The notes beneath the pieces were generated by a model. The model was not told the DNA's origin. It did no database searches and was given only the letters and a program-made list of their open reading frames with translations. This document shows, piece by piece, positions 8,194-16,143 of a DNA stretch of 64,000 nucleotides. How positions within the stretch are numbered: position 1 is the stretch's first letter; every line of letters begins with the position of its first letter. Source of the DNA: Duganella sp. BJB480 (GTDB taxonomy: Bacteria > Pseudomonadota > Gammaproteobacteria > Burkholderiales > Burkholderiaceae_D); assembly GCA_003416985.1 (NCBI GenBank), contig QVIN01000006.1:186001-250000 (forward strand). Reading direction: 5' to 3'. Position numbers and translations under genes: made by a program.

Positions 8194-8802
8194 ATGAAAA
8201 AATTCATACTAGCGATCGGACTCGCACTAGGCCTGCAACAGGCTGCGATGGCCGGATTCGCCGAAGGCGCCACCGCCTACAACAATAAAAACTACGCGGC
8301 GGCCTTGAAGGAGATCGCCCCGCTGGCCAGGGCCGGCAACGCGGACGCCCAGCACCTGCTGGGCTTGATGTATTACATGGGCCGCGGCGTCACGCAGGAT
8401 TACAAGCAGGCGCTGGAGTGGCACCGCAAGGCCGCGCTGCAGGGCAAGGCCGACGCGCAGTACGTGGTCGGCGCCATGTACTACACCGGCAACGCGGTGA
8501 TCCAGGACCACAAGCAGGCGGTCAGCTGGTTCCGCAAGGCGGCCGAGCAGGGCCATCCGGACGCGCAGCAGGCGCTGGGGCTGATGTACCGCTATCACAT
8601 GGCCGGCATGCCGCAGGATAACGTGATCGCCTACATGTTGTGGAACCTGGCGGCGGCCAACGGTTCAATGAACGCGGCCGAGCAGCGCTCCGCCGTGGTC
8701 AAGAACATGACGCCGGAGCAGATCGAGGAAGGGCAGGCCTTGTCGGCCGCGTGGAAGCCGAATACGCCGTTGCCCCGGCAATCGCGCACCGGCGGCGGCT
8801 AA
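8194..8802 (+). CDS. Sel1-repeat (TPR-like) secreted protein
   Basis: A 202-residue protein with an N-terminal signal peptide (KKFILAIGLALGLQQAAMAG) and three Sel1-like repeats: NADAQHLLGLMYYMGRGV, KADAQYVVGAMYYTGNAV and HPDAQQALGLMYRYHMAG, each followed by a WxRKAA-type helix. The last unit has NVIAYMLWNLAAANGS. Such proteins form alpha solenoids that bind other proteins in the periplasm. The start ATG at 8194 gives a complete signal peptide. It follows the DUF2807 gene by 21 bases. Confidence 0.85.
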   Translation: MKKFILAIGLALGLQQAAMAGFAEGATAYNNKNYAAALKEIAPLARAGNADAQHLLGLMYYMGRGVTQDYKQALEWHRKAALQGKADAQYVVGAMYYTGNAVIQDHKQAVSWFRKAAEQGHPDAQQALGLMYRYHMAGMPQDNVIAYMLWNLAAANGSMNAAEQRSAVVKNMTPEQIEEGQALSAAWKPNTPLPRQSRTGGG

Positions 8803-8848
8803 TTCGCGGCTGTCGTACAATCGCCCTTTCTTCACGAGAGGGCGAGCC

Positions 8849-9829
8849 ATGCGCGCGATTGAAATCACCCATCCCGGCCCCGCCGATGTCCTGAAACTGT
8901 GCGAACGGCCGATGCCGGTCGTCAAGGGCGGCGAGGTGCTGATCAAAGTCCACGCGGCCGGCGTCAACCGTCCGGACGTGTTCCAGCGCATGGGCAACTA
9001 TGCGCCGCCGCCGGGCGCCTCCGACCTGCCGGGCCTGGAAGTGGCCGGCGAGATCGTCGACGGCGATCTCGACTACACCACCTTCGATATCGGCGACAAG
9101 GTCTGCGCGCTGGTGCAGGGCGGCGGCTATGCCGAATACGTGGTGGCGCCGCTGGAGCAGGTGCTGCCCATCCCCAAGGGCTGGAGCATGCTGGAGGCCG
9201 CCACCATTCCCGAGAACTACTTCACCGTCTGGAGCAATGTGTTCGACCGCGCCCACCTGGCCGCCGGCGAGACGCTGCTGGTGCAGGGCGGCAGCTCGGG
9301 CATCGGCGTGACGGCGATCCAGCTGGCCAACGCGCTGGGCCACCGCGTGTTCGCCACTGCCGGCAGCGACGACAAGGTTGCCGCCTGCACGCAGCTGGGC
9401 GCCGAGCGCGCCATCAACTACAAGACCGAGGATTTCGCCGTGGTCGTCAAATCGCTGACCAACGACCGTGGCGTCGACGTCATCCTCGACATGGTGGGCG
9501 GCGACTACCTGCCGCGTGAAATCGCCTGCCTGGCCGACGACGGCCGCATCGCGCTGATCGCCACGCTGGGCGGCGGCAAGGCCACGGTCGACCTGGGGCA
9601 GGTGCTGCGCCGCCGGCTGACCATCACCGGTTCCACGCTGCGCCCCCGTTCGCCGGCCTTCAAGGGCGCGGTCGCCAAGCAGCTGCTCGACAAGGTCTGG
9701 CCGCTGATGGCGGCGAAAAAGCTCAAGCCGGTCATCTACGAGGTGTTCCCGCTGGAGCAGGCCGCCGCCGCGCATGCGCTGATGGAGAGCAGCAATCATG
9801 TCGGTAAGATCATGCTGCAAGTTATCTAG
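8849..9829 (+). CDS. NAD(P)H-quinone oxidoreductase, zinc-free MDR (PIG3-like)
   Basis: A 326-residue medium-chain dehydrogenase/reductase. The N-terminal GroES-like domain contains AAGVNRPDVFQRMGNYAPPP and LPGLEVAGEI; the Rossmann domain has QGGSSGIGVTAIQLANALG. The structural and catalytic zinc ligands of alcohol dehydrogenases are absent, as in quinone reductase/PIG3-type enzymes, which reduce quinones or enones with NADPH in the cytosol. It is a complete single-gene unit ahead of tpiA with a 133-base gap that contains the tpiA promoter. Confidence 0.88.
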   Translation: MRAIEITHPGPADVLKLCERPMPVVKGGEVLIKVHAAGVNRPDVFQRMGNYAPPPGASDLPGLEVAGEIVDGDLDYTTFDIGDKVCALVQGGGYAEYVVAPLEQVLPIPKGWSMLEAATIPENYFTVWSNVFDRAHLAAGETLLVQGGSSGIGVTAIQLANALGHRVFATAGSDDKVAACTQLGAERAINYKTEDFAVVVKSLTNDRGVDVILDMVGGDYLPREIACLADDGRIALIATLGGGKATVDLGQVLRRRLTITGSTLRPRSPAFKGAVAKQLLDKVWPLMAAKKLKPVIYEVFPLEQAAAAHALMESSNHVGKIMLQVI

Positions 9830-9906
9830 GTCAAAAAAAGGGAGGTGGGGCGTTGCGCGGGCGTAGCATTTTCGCCATTTTCGTAACAACGTGGCCGACC
9901 GCTGGT

Positions 9907-9936
9907 TTGACCGGGCTTCCAGCCTCGCGTTAAAAT
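9907..9936 (+). promoter_or_regulatory. Sigma-70 promoter of tpiA
   Basis: TTGACC at 9907-9912 and TAAAAT at 9931-9936 are separated by 18 bases, a good sigma-70 match. The expected start point leaves a short leader of about 20 bases before the tpiA ATG. Confidence 0.6.
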
Positions 9937-9962
9937 AGCGGGTTATTGAATTTTAGGCTACT

Positions 9963-10709
9963 ATGCGTCGCAAACTCGTCATCGGCAACTGGAAAATGAA
10001 CGGCAACCGCGCCGGCAACACGGCTCTGTTGTCGGGCATCGTGTCCGGCTTGAACGACTTCGGCGCCGACTGCGCCGTGTGCGTGCCGGCTCCCTACCTG
10101 GCCCAGTGCCAGGCTGAACTGCAAGGCAGCCCCGTCGCATGGGGTGGACAGGATGTGTCGGTCCACGCCAGCGGCGCCTACACGGGCGAAGTCTCGGCCG
10201 GCATGCTGGTCGATTTCGGCTCCCGCTACGTGCTGTGCGGCCACTCCGAGCGCCGCGCCTATCACAAGGAAAGCAGCGAACTGGTGGCGCAGAAGACCAT
10301 CGCGGCGCTGGCCGCCGGCCTGACGCCGGTGGTGTGCGTGGGCGAAACGCTGGAGCAGCGCGAAGCAGGGGAGACCGAGGCGGTCATCTGCGGCCAGCTG
10401 CAGGCGGTGCTGGGCGTGATCGGCGCCGACGACCTGGCCAGGATTGTTGTGGCCTATGAGCCGGTCTGGGCCATCGGCACCGGCAAGACGGCCACACCGC
10501 AGATCGCCCAGGAGGCGCATGCCTTGCTGCGCGCGCGCATGGCGCAGAAGAATGCGACGGTCGCGGCCGGCGTGCAGATTTTGTACGGCGGCAGCATGAA
10601 GCCGGACAATGCGAAAGAATTGATGGCCCAGCCGGACATCGACGGCGGCCTGATCGGCGGCGCCGCGTTAAAGGCGGCGGATTTCCTCGGGATTATCCAG
10701 GCCGTTTAA
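9963..10709 (+). CDS. tpiA: Triosephosphate isomerase
   Basis: A 248-residue TIM-barrel enzyme that interconverts dihydroxyacetone phosphate and glyceraldehyde 3-phosphate in glycolysis and gluconeogenesis. Visible motifs are the N-terminal GNWKMNG with the substrate lysine, CGHSERR with the catalytic histidine, and AYEPVWAIGTGKTATP with the catalytic glutamate and flexible loop, then ILYGGSMKPDNA with the phosphate-binding glycines. The length is normal. It precedes secG by 48 bases, the usual arrangement in betaproteobacteria. Confidence 0.98.
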   Translation: MRRKLVIGNWKMNGNRAGNTALLSGIVSGLNDFGADCAVCVPAPYLAQCQAELQGSPVAWGGQDVSVHASGAYTGEVSAGMLVDFGSRYVLCGHSERRAYHKESSELVAQKTIAALAAGLTPVVCVGETLEQREAGETEAVICGQLQAVLGVIGADDLARIVVAYEPVWAIGTGKTATPQIAQEAHALLRARMAQKNATVAAGVQILYGGSMKPDNAKELMAQPDIDGGLIGGAALKAADFLGIIQAV

Positions 10710-10757
10710 GTTGTAGAAACAAAACGATACAAATCTCTTATTTTTGAATGGAATAAC

Positions 10758-11162
10758 ATGAACTCCTTGTTCAACCTGGTTATCGTAGTGCAAGTCATTT
10801 CCGCAATCGCCATTATCGGCCTGGTGTTGCTGCAGCACGGCAAGGGCGCCGACATGGGCGCGGCCTTCGGTTCGGGCGCTTCGGGCAGCCTGTTCGGCGC
10901 CACCGGCTCGTCGAACTTCATGTCCAAGTCGACCGGCGTCGCCGCCGCGATCTTCTTCAGCGCCACGCTGGCCCTGTCCTACATCTCGACCCAGCATGGC
11001 AGCACTGTCAGCGGCGGCGTGATGGACAAGGCTGTGCCAGCGGCGCCGGCACCGGCTCCAGCCACCGGCGCGGCGGCGATCCCGACGGCACCGGCGGCAG
11101 CGCCAGCGGCGGCTCCGGCTGCTCCGGCCGCAACGGGTCCTGCAGCATCGATCCCAAAGTAA
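10758..11162 (+). CDS. secG: Preprotein translocase subunit SecG
   Basis: A 134-residue inner-membrane protein with two membrane segments (about residues 3-22 and 54-74) joined by the conserved HGKGADMGAAFGSGASGSLFG, here quoted as GKGADMGAAFGSGASGSLFG. SecG assists SecYEG-driven protein export. The C-terminal tail, about 50 residues, is almost entirely Ala and Pro, which is common in Burkholderiales SecG and likely disordered. It follows tpiA and precedes tRNA-Leu. Confidence 0.95.
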   Translation: MNSLFNLVIVVQVISAIAIIGLVLLQHGKGADMGAAFGSGASGSLFGATGSSNFMSKSTGVAAAIFFSATLALSYISTQHGSTVSGGVMDKAVPAAPAPAPATGAAAIPTAPAAAPAAAPAAPAATGPAASIPK

Positions 11163-11337
11163 TATAATAATGAACTAGTTGCGAAGTTCAGCAGTTCCCT
11201 TAGCAAGTTTTTAAGTTGGTTTGCTCATTGTTTTAGCAGTACCGAGCCTTACAAGCTCCTGACAAGCTGGAAAAACAATTCAGAGTAAAAAGAAATAAAG
11301 ATTTATCGTTTTTCTTCTTGTTTTAGCGCAATACGGA

Positions 11338-11366
11338 TTAACAACGGCGTGAAAACACAGTAGAAT
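11338..11366 (+). promoter_or_regulatory. Promoter of tRNA-Leu
   Basis: TTAACA at 11338-11343 and TAGAAT at 11361-11366 have an ideal 17-base spacing, and the tRNA begins 12 bases after the -10 element. The rest of the AT-rich 11163-11337 stretch after secG shows no gene. Confidence 0.65.
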
Positions 11367-11377
11367 AGCGGCCTTAC

Positions 11378-11462
11378 GCCGACGTGGTGAAATTGGTAGA
11401 CACGCTATCTTGAGGGGGTAGTGGCGCAAGCTGTACGAGTTCGAGTCTCGTCGTCGGCACCA
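11378..11462 (+). tRNA. tRNA-Leu (anticodon GAG)
   Basis: An 85-base class II tRNA. The acceptor arms GCCGACG (11378-11384) and CGTCGGC (11452-11458) pair perfectly, followed by the discriminator A and an encoded CCA. The anticodon stem is CTATC/GGTAG (11405-11409 and 11417-11421) with loop TTGAGGG, giving anticodon GAG at 11412-11414, which reads CUC/CUU. A long variable arm and a GTTCGAGTC T-arm are present. Its place between secG and nuoA is conserved in Burkholderiales. Confidence 0.97.
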
Positions 11463-11472
11463 GAAATATAAG

Positions 11473-11514
11473 GCCAGCAAGGGAGCACCGAAGTGTACCT
11501 GAGCTGGCTTTTTT
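11473..11514 (+). terminator. Intrinsic terminator after tRNA-Leu
   Basis: GCCAGC (11473-11478) pairs with GCTGGC (11503-11508), with an inner GCAC-CGAA-GTGT hairpin, followed directly by six T residues (11509-11514). It separates the tRNA transcript from the nuo operon. The remaining 11515-11634 leader before nuoA has no clear sigma-70 promoter that I could fix. Confidence 0.75.
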
Positions 11515-11634
11515 ACGAGGATGTGTCGTTCGATCCTGGTCTAAGCAGTTTTACGATTGGGTCGAACGTTAAGAGCACCGCATAACATCGCAGTGTGTCC
11601 TTTTAACCGACCGTTCAATATAAGCTCATCAATC

Positions 11635-11994
11635 GTGAACCTCGAAAATTATCTCCCCGTCCTGTTGTTCATCCTCGTCGGTCTCGGCGTAGGTATCGCT
11701 CCCCAAGTCCTGGGCCACCTTCTCGGGCCCAACAAGCCCGACGCGGCCAAGCTCTCCCCGTATGAATGCGGCTTCGAAGCCTTCGAAGACGCGCGCATGA
11801 AATTCGACGTGCGTTACTACCTCGTCGCGATCCTCTTTATTTTGTTCGATCTGGAAACGGCATTCTTCTTCCCGTGGGGCGTATCCATGCGCGAACTGGG
11901 CTGGAACGGGTTCCTGGTGATGATGAGCTTCATCGCTGAATTCGTCGTCGGTTTTTGGTATATCTGGAAGAAAGGTGCCCTTGATTGGGAATAA
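11635..11994 (+). CDS. nuoA: NADH-quinone oxidoreductase subunit A
   Basis: A 119-residue membrane subunit of complex I with three transmembrane helices. Conserved features include SPYECGFE at the helix 1-2 loop, a cysteine-bearing segment near the quinone site, and the helix motif FILFDLETAFFFPW with acidic residues. I chose the GTG at 11635 (protein start MNLENYLPVLLF), which gives the usual length; an in-frame extension to 11557 lacks family similarity. It opens the 14-gene nuo operon and ends 3 bases before nuoB. Confidence 0.97.
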   Translation: MNLENYLPVLLFILVGLGVGIAPQVLGHLLGPNKPDAAKLSPYECGFEAFEDARMKFDVRYYLVAILFILFDLETAFFFPWGVSMRELGWNGFLVMMSFIAEFVVGFWYIWKKGALDWE

Positions 11995-11997
11995 GCC

Positions 11998-12474
11998 ATG
12001 GCTATTGAAGGCGTATTAAACGAAGGTTTCATCACCACCTCGGCCGACAAGCTGATCAACTGGGCGCGCACGGGTTCGATGTTCCCGATGACGTTCGGTC
12101 TGGCCTGCTGCGCGGTTGAAATGATGCACGTGGGCGCAGCCCGTTACGACATGGACCGCTTCGGCGTGGTGTTCCGTCCATCGCCGCGTCAGTCCGACGT
12201 GATGATCGTGGCCGGCACGCTGTGCAACAAGATGGCCCCCGCGCTGCGCAAGGTCTACGACCAGATGCCGGAACCGCGCTGGGTCATCTCGATGGGCTCC
12301 TGCGCCAACGGCGGCGGCTACTATCACTACTCCTACTCCGTGGTGCGCGGTTGCGACCGCATCGTGCCGGTGGATGTCTACGTGCCGGGCTGCCCGCCCA
12401 CGGCTGAGGCTCTGCTGTACGGCATCATGCAGCTGCAAAACAAGATCAAGCGCACCAATACGATCGCACGCTAA
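11998..12474 (+). CDS. nuoB: NADH-quinone oxidoreductase subunit B
   Basis: A 158-residue peripheral-arm subunit that holds the terminal 4Fe-4S cluster N2, the electron donor to quinone. The cluster ligands are visible in GLACCAVEMMH (adjacent cysteines), MGSCANGGG and VPGCPPTAEAL. The length is typical of betaproteobacteria. It lies 3 bases after nuoA and 18 bases before nuoC. Confidence 0.98.
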   Translation: MAIEGVLNEGFITTSADKLINWARTGSMFPMTFGLACCAVEMMHVGAARYDMDRFGVVFRPSPRQSDVMIVAGTLCNKMAPALRKVYDQMPEPRWVISMGSCANGGGYYHYSYSVVRGCDRIVPVDVYVPGCPPTAEALLYGIMQLQNKIKRTNTIAR

Positions 12475-12492
12475 CGGGGTCGCTTCAAGAAT

Positions 12493-13083
12493 ATGACTAC
12501 ACATCTGGAACAACTGCAAACCGCCCTCGGCACTGCCCTGGGCGATCGCGTTACTACGACCGTTGCGTTGGGCGAAATCACGCTGGTCGTGAAAGCCGCC
12601 GACTACTACGGCGTGATGCAAACGCTGCGCGACGACAAGTCGCTGGGCTTCGATCAGATGATCGACCTGGCCGGCGTCGACTACCTGAACTACGGCGATG
12701 GCGCCTGGGACGGCCTGCGATTCGCAGTGGTCGTCCATTTGCTGTCCGTGAAGAACAACTGGCGCGTGCGCGTGCGCGCGTTCTGCGCCGACGACGACAT
12801 GCCGCTGCTGCCGTCGCTGGTGCCGCTGTGGCGCGCCGTCAACTGGTACGAGCGCGAAGCGTTCGACATGTTCGGCATCCTGTTCGAAGGCCACAACGAC
12901 CTGCGCCGCATCCTGACCGACTACGGTTTCATCGGCCATCCGTTCCGCAAGGACTTCCCGGTATCGGGCTATGTCGAAATGCGTTACGACCCCGAGCAGA
13001 AGCGCGTGATCTACCAGCCGGTCACCATCGAGCCGCGTGAAAACGTGCCTCGCGTGATCCGCGAAGAAAACTACGGGAAGTAA
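12493..13083 (+). CDS. nuoC: NADH-quinone oxidoreductase subunit C
   Basis: A 196-residue subunit of the 30-kDa family of complex I. The family signature is seen in YEREAFDMFGILFEGHNDLR and GHPFRKDFPVSGYVEMRYD. It is a separate gene, not fused with nuoD as in enterobacteria. It is a structural part of the connecting module next to NuoB and NuoD and binds no cofactor itself. It ends 3 bases before nuoD. Confidence 0.97.
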   Translation: MTTHLEQLQTALGTALGDRVTTTVALGEITLVVKAADYYGVMQTLRDDKSLGFDQMIDLAGVDYLNYGDGAWDGLRFAVVVHLLSVKNNWRVRVRAFCADDDMPLLPSLVPLWRAVNWYEREAFDMFGILFEGHNDLRRILTDYGFIGHPFRKDFPVSGYVEMRYDPEQKRVIYQPVTIEPRENVPRVIREENYGK

Positions 13084-13086
13084 AAC

Positions 13087-14340
13087 ATGGCTGAAATTAA
13101 GAACTACACCCTGAACTTCGGTCCGCAACACCCGGCCGCGCACGGCGTGCTGCGCCTGGTGCTGGAGCTGGACGGCGAAGTGATCCAGCGCGCCGACCCG
13201 CACATCGGCCTGCTGCACCGCGGCACCGAGAAGCTGGCCGAGCAGAAGACCTACCTGCAGTCCGTGCCGTACATGGACCGCCTCGACTACGTCTCGATGA
13301 TGTGCAACGAGCACGCCTACGTGATGGCCATCGAGAAGCTGCTGGGCCTGGAAGTGCCGTTGCGCGCGCAATACATCCGCGTGATGTTCGACGAGATCAC
13401 CCGCATCCTGAACCACCTGATGTGGCTGGGCGCGCACGCGCTGGACGTCGGCGCCATGGGCCCGTTCCTGTACTGCTTCCGCGACCGCGAAGACCTGTTC
13501 GACTGCTACGAGGCGGTGTCGGGCGCGCGCATGCACGCGGCCTACTACCGTCCGGGCGGCGTCTACCGCGACCTGCCGGACGCGATGCCGCAGCACCGTC
13601 CGTCGATCATCCGTTCGGCCAAGGCCATCGACAACCTGAACAAGGACCGCCAGGGCTCGCTGCTGGACTTCATCGAAGCGTTCACCGCCCGTTTCCCGAC
13701 CTACGTCGACGAATACGAAACCCTGCTGACCGACAACCGTATCTGGAAACAGCGTACCGTCGGCATCGGCGTGGTGGCGCCTGAGGACGCGCTGGCCATG
13801 GGCTTCACCGGCGCCATGCTGCGCGGCTCGGGCATCCAGTGGGACTTGCGCAAGCACCAGCCGTACGAAGTGTACGACCTGATGGACTTCGACGTGCCTA
13901 TCGGCACCAACGGCGACTGCTACGACCGCTACCTGGTGCGCGTGGAAGAACTGCGCCAGTCGAACAAGATCATCAAGCAATGCGTGGAATGGCTGCGCAA
14001 CAATCCGGGTCCTGTGATCACCAGCAACCACAAGGTCGCGCCTCCGGGCCGCGTCGACATGAAGACCAACATGGAATCGCTGATCCACCACTTCAAGCTG
14101 TTCACCGAGGGCATGCACGTGCCGCCGGGCGAAGCGTACGCGGCGGTGGAGCATCCGAAGGGCGAGTTCGGCATCTACCTGTTGTCCGACGGCGCCAACA
14201 AGCCATACCGCATGAAGCTGCGCGCTCCCGACTACGCGCACTTGCAATCGCTCGATGAAATGGCGCGCGGCCACATGATCGCCGACGCCGTCACCATCAT
14301 CGGTACGCAAGATATCGTGTTCGGCAGTATCGACCGCTAA
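13087..14340 (+). CDS. nuoD: NADH-quinone oxidoreductase subunit D
   Basis: A 417-residue subunit of the 49-kDa family, homologous to the hydrogenase large subunit, which forms much of the quinone-binding cavity with NuoB. It begins with NYTLNFGPQHPAAHGVLR, with the conserved His residues near the quinone head group, and carries the signature HIGLLHRGTEKLAE. The C-terminus SIDR is the normal one, near the vestigial nickel-ligand region. It follows nuoC by 3 bases and precedes nuoE by 9 bases. Confidence 0.98.
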   Translation: MAEIKNYTLNFGPQHPAAHGVLRLVLELDGEVIQRADPHIGLLHRGTEKLAEQKTYLQSVPYMDRLDYVSMMCNEHAYVMAIEKLLGLEVPLRAQYIRVMFDEITRILNHLMWLGAHALDVGAMGPFLYCFRDREDLFDCYEAVSGARMHAAYYRPGGVYRDLPDAMPQHRPSIIRSAKAIDNLNKDRQGSLLDFIEAFTARFPTYVDEYETLLTDNRIWKQRTVGIGVVAPEDALAMGFTGAMLRGSGIQWDLRKHQPYEVYDLMDFDVPIGTNGDCYDRYLVRVEELRQSNKIIKQCVEWLRNNPGPVITSNHKVAPPGRVDMKTNMESLIHHFKLFTEGMHVPPGEAYAAVEHPKGEFGIYLLSDGANKPYRMKLRAPDYAHLQSLDEMARGHMIADAVTIIGTQDIVFGSIDR

Positions 14341-14349
14341 GGAAAAAGT

Positions 14350-14829
14350 ATGTTGTTATCAGAGCAGTGCTACAAAAAAATCGACCGTGAGTTGGCCAAG
14401 TATCCGGCCGACCAGCGCCAGTCGGCCGTGATGGCCGCGCTGGCCCACGCCCAGGTTGAACTGGGCTGGATCTCGCCCGAAACCATGCAGGAACTGGCCG
14501 ACTACATCCAGATGCCGGCCATCGCCGTGCAGGAAGTCGCCACTTTCTACAATATGTACAACCTCAAGCCGGTCGGCAAGCACAAGATTTCCGTGTGCAC
14601 CAACCTGCCATGCGCCTTGTCGGGCGGCGTGCGCGCGGCCAACCACCTGAAGGAAAAGCTGGGCATCGACTTCCGTGACACCACGGCCGACGGCGCTTTC
14701 ACGCTGGTGGAAGGCGAGTGCATGGGCGCCTGCGGCGACGCGCCGGTGATGCTGGTGAACGACCAGCGCATGTGCAGCTTCATGTCCAACGATAAGATCG
14801 ACACCCTCGTGGAGGAACTGAAGAAATGA
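14350..14829 (+). CDS. nuoE: NADH-quinone oxidoreductase subunit E
   Basis: A 159-residue subunit of the NADH-dehydrogenase module with a thioredoxin-like fold and a 2Fe-2S cluster (N1a). The four ligands are seen as VCTNLPCAL and EGECMGACGDAP. It forms the electron-input module with NuoF and NuoG. Its stop overlaps the nuoF start by 4 bases (ATGA), which suggests coupled translation of these partner subunits. Confidence 0.98.
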   Translation: MLLSEQCYKKIDRELAKYPADQRQSAVMAALAHAQVELGWISPETMQELADYIQMPAIAVQEVATFYNMYNLKPVGKHKISVCTNLPCALSGGVRAANHLKEKLGIDFRDTTADGAFTLVEGECMGACGDAPVMLVNDQRMCSFMSNDKIDTLVEELKK

Positions 14830-16121
14830 CGTCACTCCACAATCGTCACATCGACCCTGTCATTCTCGCCGGCCTGGACGGCAAGAACTGGCACCTGGAA
14901 GACTACGTCAAACGCGGCGGCTACAGCGCACTGCGCCGCATCCTGGAAGAGAAGATCACCCCGGAACAAATCATCGCCGACCTGAAAGCGTCGTCGTTGC
15001 GCGGCCGTGGCGGCGCCGGTTTCCCTACCGGCCTGAAGTGGAGCTTCATGCCACGTCAGTTCCCTGGCCAGAAGTACCTGGTATGTAACTCAGATGAGGG
15101 CGAGCCGGGCACTTTCAAGGACCGCGACATCATGCGCTTCAACCCGCATGCGCTGATCGAAGGCATGGCCATCGGCGCTTACGCCATGGGCATCACGGTC
15201 GGCTACAACTACATCCACGGCGAAATCTTCGAGGTGTACTCGCAGTTTGAGGATGCGCTGGAAGAGGCGCGCGCCGCCGGCTTCCTGGGCGACAAGATCA
15301 TGGGCAGCGAGTTCAGCTTCCAGCTGCACGCGCACCACGGCTACGGCGCCTACATCTGCGGCGAAGAAACCGCGCTGCTCGAATCGCTGGAAGGCAAGAA
15401 GGGCCAGCCGCGCTTCAAACCGCCTTTCCCTGCGTCGTTCGGCCTGTACGGCAAGCCTACCACCATCAACAACACCGAGACCTTCGCTGCTGTTCCGTTC
15501 ATCCTGAACATGGGTCCTGAAAAGTACCTGGGCATGGGACGTCCGAACAACGGCGGTTCGAAGATCTTCTCGATCTCGGGCGACGTTGAACTGCCGGGCA
15601 ACTACGAGGTGCCGCTGGGCACCCCGTTCGCCAAGCTGCTGGAACTGGCGGGCGGCATGCGCGGTGGCAAAAAGATCAAGGCTGTGATCCCTGGCGGCTC
15701 GTCCGCTCCGGTGATCCGCGGCGAACTGATGATGAACACCGACCTGGACTACGACTCGATCGCCAAGGCTGGCTCGATGCTCGGTTCGGGCGCCGTCATC
15801 GTCATGGACGAAACGCGCTGCATGGTCAAGGCCATGGAACGCCTGGCCTACTTCTACTTTGAAGAGTCGTGCGGCCAGTGCACCCCATGCCGCGAAGGCA
15901 CGGGCTGGATGTACCGCATGATCCACCGCATCGAAAACGGCCAGGGTCGTCCTTCGGACCTGGACGTGCTGAACTCGATCTGCGACAACATCCAGGGCCG
16001 CACCATTTGCGCGCTGGGCGACGCGGCGGCCATGCCGATGCGCGCGTTCATCAAGCAATTCCGCGAAGAATTTGAATATCACGTCGAGCACAAGCATTGC
16101 TTAGTGCCCGCTTACATCTAA
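14826..16121 (+). CDS. nuoF: NADH-quinone oxidoreductase subunit F
   Basis: A 431-residue flavoprotein that binds NADH, FMN and the 4Fe-4S cluster N3. The nucleotide-binding Gly-rich motif is RGRGGAGFPTGLKWSF, the FMN region includes YLVCNSDEGEPGTFKDRD, and the cluster ligands are in ESCGQCTPCREGTGW with a later Cys in GRTICALGDAA. It accepts hydride from NADH at the tip of the peripheral arm. It overlaps nuoE by 4 bases. Confidence 0.98.
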   Translation: MTSLHNRHIDPVILAGLDGKNWHLEDYVKRGGYSALRRILEEKITPEQIIADLKASSLRGRGGAGFPTGLKWSFMPRQFPGQKYLVCNSDEGEPGTFKDRDIMRFNPHALIEGMAIGAYAMGITVGYNYIHGEIFEVYSQFEDALEEARAAGFLGDKIMGSEFSFQLHAHHGYGAYICGEETALLESLEGKKGQPRFKPPFPASFGLYGKPTTINNTETFAAVPFILNMGPEKYLGMGRPNNGGSKIFSISGDVELPGNYEVPLGTPFAKLLELAGGMRGGKKIKAVIPGGSSAPVIRGELMMNTDLDYDSIAKAGSMLGSGAVIVMDETRCMVKAMERLAYFYFEESCGQCTPCREGTGWMYRMIHRIENGQGRPSDLDVLNSICDNIQGRTICALGDAAAMPMRAFIKQFREEFEYHVEHKHCLVPAYI

Positions 16122-16143
16122 GCTGCGTCAGGTAACGATCACC

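Noticed and set aside
12016..14310. A 764-codon open frame on the minus strand across nuoB-nuoD
   Set aside because: It mirrors three well-identified complex I genes and has shadow composition (rich in His, Arg, Val, Gln). GC-rich codon use removes stops on the opposite strand; it is not a gene.
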